Shown: positions 62,275 through 64,000 of the stretch, piece after piece | Layout: every line of letters starts with the position of its first letter | Position numbering within the stretch: position 1 is the stretch's first letter | NCBI GenBank assembly: GCA_964017235.1 | Contig: OZ024931.1 | Location: 101,140,221 to 101,204,220 of the forward strand | DNA length: 64,000 nucleotides | Direction of reading: 5' to 3' | DNA from: Sabellastarte sp. h YS-2021 | Taxonomy: Eukaryota > Annelida > Polychaeta > Sabellida > Sabellidae | Translations under genes and position numbers: made by a program | Notes under the pieces: generated by a model | The model's input: only the letters and a program-made list of their open reading frames with translations | The model's database searches: none | Told to the model about the DNA's origin: nothing

Positions 62275-63767
62275 AGAGTGAGCCTGACCTCATACCTCCT
62301 TCCTTGTTGATGTATGCTACAACCGTAGTGTTGTCTGTGGCAATCAGGACGACCTTTCCTTGCACTAAATGTTGTAATCTTTTTAGTGCTAACAACACGG
62401 CTTTTAGTTCTAAGAAGTTTATGTGCAACTTGCTTTCGGGCACTGACCAAGTACCGCTTGCTGTGAAGTCGCCTAAGTGAGCACCCCAGCCTTCTTTTGA
62501 GGCGTCTGTAAAGATTTGAACTGCGTGTCGCAGGGGGTGTAAGGGCTGACCCTTTAGGACATTTTCCTCTTGGGTCCACCACTGCAGGTACTGATGGAGA
62601 GACCTTGGAATTGGGATCTCCTTTTCCAGAGATTCTGGGACTCTCCAGTGCTTCTTGAGGTGCCACTGAATAGGTCTCATGTGCAGTCTGCCTAGGGGCA
62701 CCTGTTTTTCTGTCGCAGTGAGAAGACCTATCAGAGACATGAAAGTTCTCACTCGGCAAAATCTGTTCTGTAAAAGCACTGTTATTTTTTGTTGAAGGGA
62801 TTCCCAACGGTTTTGAGTAGGCCTGACTACTCCGTTGAGTAGGTCGTACTGGTAGCCTACGAAGTCGAAGACTTGTTGGGGTTCCAGTTCTGACTTTTGC
62901 ATGTTTACCATCCAGCCCAACTCCTGGCAAAGGGCTAGGAGGGACTGGGTTCCCTGGTGGCAAGATTCTTTGGTAGGGGCTCGAATCAACCAGTCGTCTA
63001 GGTACTGGTGGATTCTTATACCCTGTGACTGAGCCATTAACTTGACCTCTTTGACCACACCAGTGAACTCCATGGGAGCTGTTGACAGGCCAAAGGGAAG
63101 TGCCCGAAACTGGTACGACTGGTTCTGAAAGTGGAACCTGAGGAATTTTCGGGATGTGAAGTGAATTGGAATGTGGAAGTAGGCGTCGCTGAAGTCTAGC
63201 GATGTCACCCACTCCTCTTGTTGTAGAGAGGTCCGGATTGTCTCTGGAGTCTCCATTTTGAATGTTTTTACGCATAAAAACTGATTTAGAGTACTGAGGT
63301 CCAGGATTGGCCGCCACTTGTGGTTCGGCTTTGGGACAATGAACAGTCTGTTGAAAAAGGCTAGTGAGGTTTGAACCCTGACCCTCTCTACTGCCTTTTT
63401 CTCGATCAGAGCTTGTACAGCTTCTTGCAAGTGGGAGTCTCTGATGGGGTTTGCATAGCCGCTTACTATCAGGGGATCCCTTACCAAGGGAGGTCTGACT
63501 TTGAAGGGGAGAACATAACCCTCCTTTAATATGGACACTACTTTTGGGTTTGCACCCTTGTGAGCCCATATTTCCCAAAAACTCTGAAGACGTCCCCCCA
63601 CTGGTTGGACACTTGCAACATTGGGGACATTTGGAACATTTGGAGCAGAAACAAAGTGGCCGACAAAAGAAGCACTTTTCACACACTTTATTTGACTTTT
63701 GATCTTTGATTTTGGCCTTACGTCTTTCTTTTGCGACTGCCACCTTGTTACAGTAGGTACACGACAT
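61572..63767 (-). CDS. DIRS-1 frame holding the Cys-rich N-terminus and the RNase H C-terminal extension
   Basis: 731-residue frame. Its beginning (63767 to about 63595) is Cys-rich: VCEKCFFCRPLCFCSKCSKC then PQCCKCPTSGG, a zinc-binding Gag-like head. Its end (about 62262-61572) holds VLKARHIPGRLNVIADKLSR, VDMFATRYNCKLVQFVSPIP and APGWPNMPWFWDLVEL, the usual C-terminal extension after DIRS RNase H. The middle is a shadow of the RT frame. So protein-coding sequence switches frame twice, at a G6 run near 63595 and near 62262. Confidence 0.7.
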   Translation of the reverse strand: MSCTYCNKVAVAKERRKAKIKDQKSNKVCEKCFFCRPLCFCSKCSKCPQCCKCPTSGGTSSEFLGNMGSQGCKPKSSVHIKGGLCSPLQSQTSLGKGSPDSKRLCKPHQRLPLARSCTSSDREKGSREGQGSNLTSLFQQTVHCPKAEPQVAANPGPQYSKSVFMRKNIQNGDSRDNPDLSTTRGVGDIARLQRRLLPHSNSLHIPKIPQVPLSEPVVPVSGTSLWPVNSSHGVHWCGQRGQVNGSVTGYKNPPVPRRLVDSSPYQRILPPGNPVPPSPLPGVGLDGKHAKVRTGTPTSLRLRRLPVRPTQRSSQAYSKPLGIPSTKNNSAFTEQILPSENFHVSDRSSHCDRKTGAPRQTAHETYSVAPQEALESPRISGKGDPNSKVSPSVPAVVDPRGKCPKGSALTPPATRSSNLYRRLKRRLGCSLRRLHSKRYLVSARKQVAHKLLRTKSRVVSTKKITTFSARKGRPDCHRQHYGCSIHQQGRRYEVRLTLCPSWRLLCWCSLNQIVLKARHIPGRLNVIADKLSRQRQVIQTEWSLHQETFDLLCQTWHYPRVDMFATRYNCKLVQFVSPIPDPKAWSVDALTLSWEDLDMYLFPPVSLMGKVVSKLSDHWYRRAILIAPGWPNMPWFWDLVELSARVPLCLPHHPDLVTQPFNKAHHRDLTNLNLHAWLLEPRQSRSRGSLAQWRQELRRLKDVQPEQSTKRSGPFLSDGAKQVRWTSGTHL
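62228..63592 (-). CDS. DIRS-1 reverse transcriptase and RNase H
   Basis: Coding homology begins at GGRLQSFWEIWAHKG; sequence upstream in this frame is not recognisable. RT: FNRLFIVPKPNHKWRPILDL, WVTSLDFSDAYFHIPI (first Asp), FRALPFGLSTAPMEFT, and active-site HQYLDDWLI. RNase H: QIFTDASKEGWGAHLG (Asp), INFLELKAVLLAL (Glu) and IATDNTTVVAYINKEGG (Asp). All visible catalytic residues are present. The extension after RNase H continues in another frame from about 62262, so a frameshift or indel there truncates this copy. Confidence 0.85.
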   Translation of the reverse strand, partial: RLQSFWEIWAHKGANPKVVSILKEGYVLPFKVRPPLVRDPLIVSGYANPIRDSHLQEAVQALIEKKAVERVRVQTSLAFFNRLFIVPKPNHKWRPILDLSTLNQFLCVKTFKMETPETIRTSLQQEEWVTSLDFSDAYFHIPIHFTSRKFLRFHFQNQSYQFRALPFGLSTAPMEFTGVVKEVKLMAQSQGIRIHQYLDDWLIRAPTKESCHQGTQSLLALCQELGWMVNMQKSELEPQQVFDFVGYQYDLLNGVVRPTQNRWESLQQKITVLLQNRFCRVRTFMSLIGLLTATEKQVPLGRLHMRPIQWHLKKHWRVPESLEKEIPIPRSLHQYLQWWTQEENVLKGQPLHPLRHAVQIFTDASKEGWGAHLGDFTASGTWSVPESKLHINFLELKAVLLALKRLQHLVQGKVVLIATDNTTVVAYINKEGGMRSGSLCALLGGSYVGAASIK

Positions 63768-64000
63768 ACAACATGATAAGAAACATTTGTTGGAACAGAT
63801 ACAAAAGAGTTTCTTGTTATGACACTTTCTACAGAACTGACTGGCCGGGCCACCGGCACCGGACTTGACTTGCAGTAATTGTCATTTATACTGTGTTTTC
63901 TCATGAGCCATCTTGGTACCACGTCCGGGCTGACCACCCCGGCCTCTGCCCCGGCCTCTATTGCGGGAACCAAACGCTTTCCAAGCCGGTAGTTCCTTTC

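Larger units (their letters stand above)
59959..64000 (-). mobile_element. DIRS-1: tyrosine-recombinase retrotransposon, 5' end beyond the window
   Basis: Minus-strand order: Cys-rich Gag-like N-terminus (from 63767), RT and RNase H (63592-62262), C-terminal extension (62262-61572), tyrosine recombinase (to 60670), 3' terminal region with inverted repeats (59964-60320). Coding order and RH/YR overlap are standard for DIRS. The window ends before the 5' terminus. Confidence 0.85.

Overview
This is an AT-rich piece of a metazoan nuclear genome, most likely a marine invertebrate such as a mollusc. The evidence is an intron-split host gene, several clades of non-LTR retrotransposon, tyrosine-recombinase (DIRS) retrotransposons, PIF/Harbinger DNA transposons, 5S-derived short repeats and many satellites. 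There are no operons or ribosome-binding sites. The species cannot be fixed from the sequence.

Layout. 1-13430: two abutting terminal-inverted-repeat elements (E1 22-11641, E2 11646-13426), each flanked by CCGG, sit inside a satellite unit. E1 has itself received a LINE (926-5480) and a nearly intact Harbinger transposon (Harb-1, 5993-11043, TSD TAA). 13431-16330: two tandem arrays, one carrying RFX X-box palindromes, and a 5S-derived SINE-like repeat. 16335-30958: a Tx1/L1-like LINE (LINE A) is split by a second LINE (LINE B, 17866-20745) and by an older Harbinger (Harb-3, 22461-30634, TSD TTA). Harb-3 holds a TIR element (27011-30211, TSD TAA) filled with sixteen 169-bp satellite units. 31560-35731: a possible satellite-bearing element with a LINE C fragment. 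35795-40781: Harb-2, a sister of Harb-1 (TSD TTA). 41739-43012: a gene fusing an L1-type ORF1 protein to a NADAR (ADP-ribose-handling) domain, broken by a 110-bp palindromic MITE. 43620-45260: a tandem array of about 157-bp units. 47278-53820: a host gene on the minus strand encoding an LDL-receptor class A repeat followed by a CAP/SCP domain, in at least six exons. 53947-54960: LINE debris. 57650-64000: two DIRS elements, one an internally deleted derivative and one with recognisable RT, RNase H and tyrosine recombinase.

How the parts work together. Each Harbinger copy carries two convergent intronless genes, a MADF DNA-binding protein on + and a DDE transposase on -, which in this superfamily act together. 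The main observation is that both genes, in all three copies including the decayed Harb-3, end in a 16-nt stem-loop matching the replication-dependent histone mRNA 3' stem-loop, with an ACC(C)A flank. I see no AATAAA signal placed where it would serve as an alternative 3' end. This suggests SLBP-type, S-phase-linked 3' processing of transposon mRNAs.

Other leads: the NADAR/ORF1 fusion; two minisatellites in the CAP gene that both start at, and amplify, a 5' splice site; and the pair of CCGG-flanked elements whose iterated terminal motifs have shifted together. All calls rest on reading the sequence. No database or alignment search was possible.
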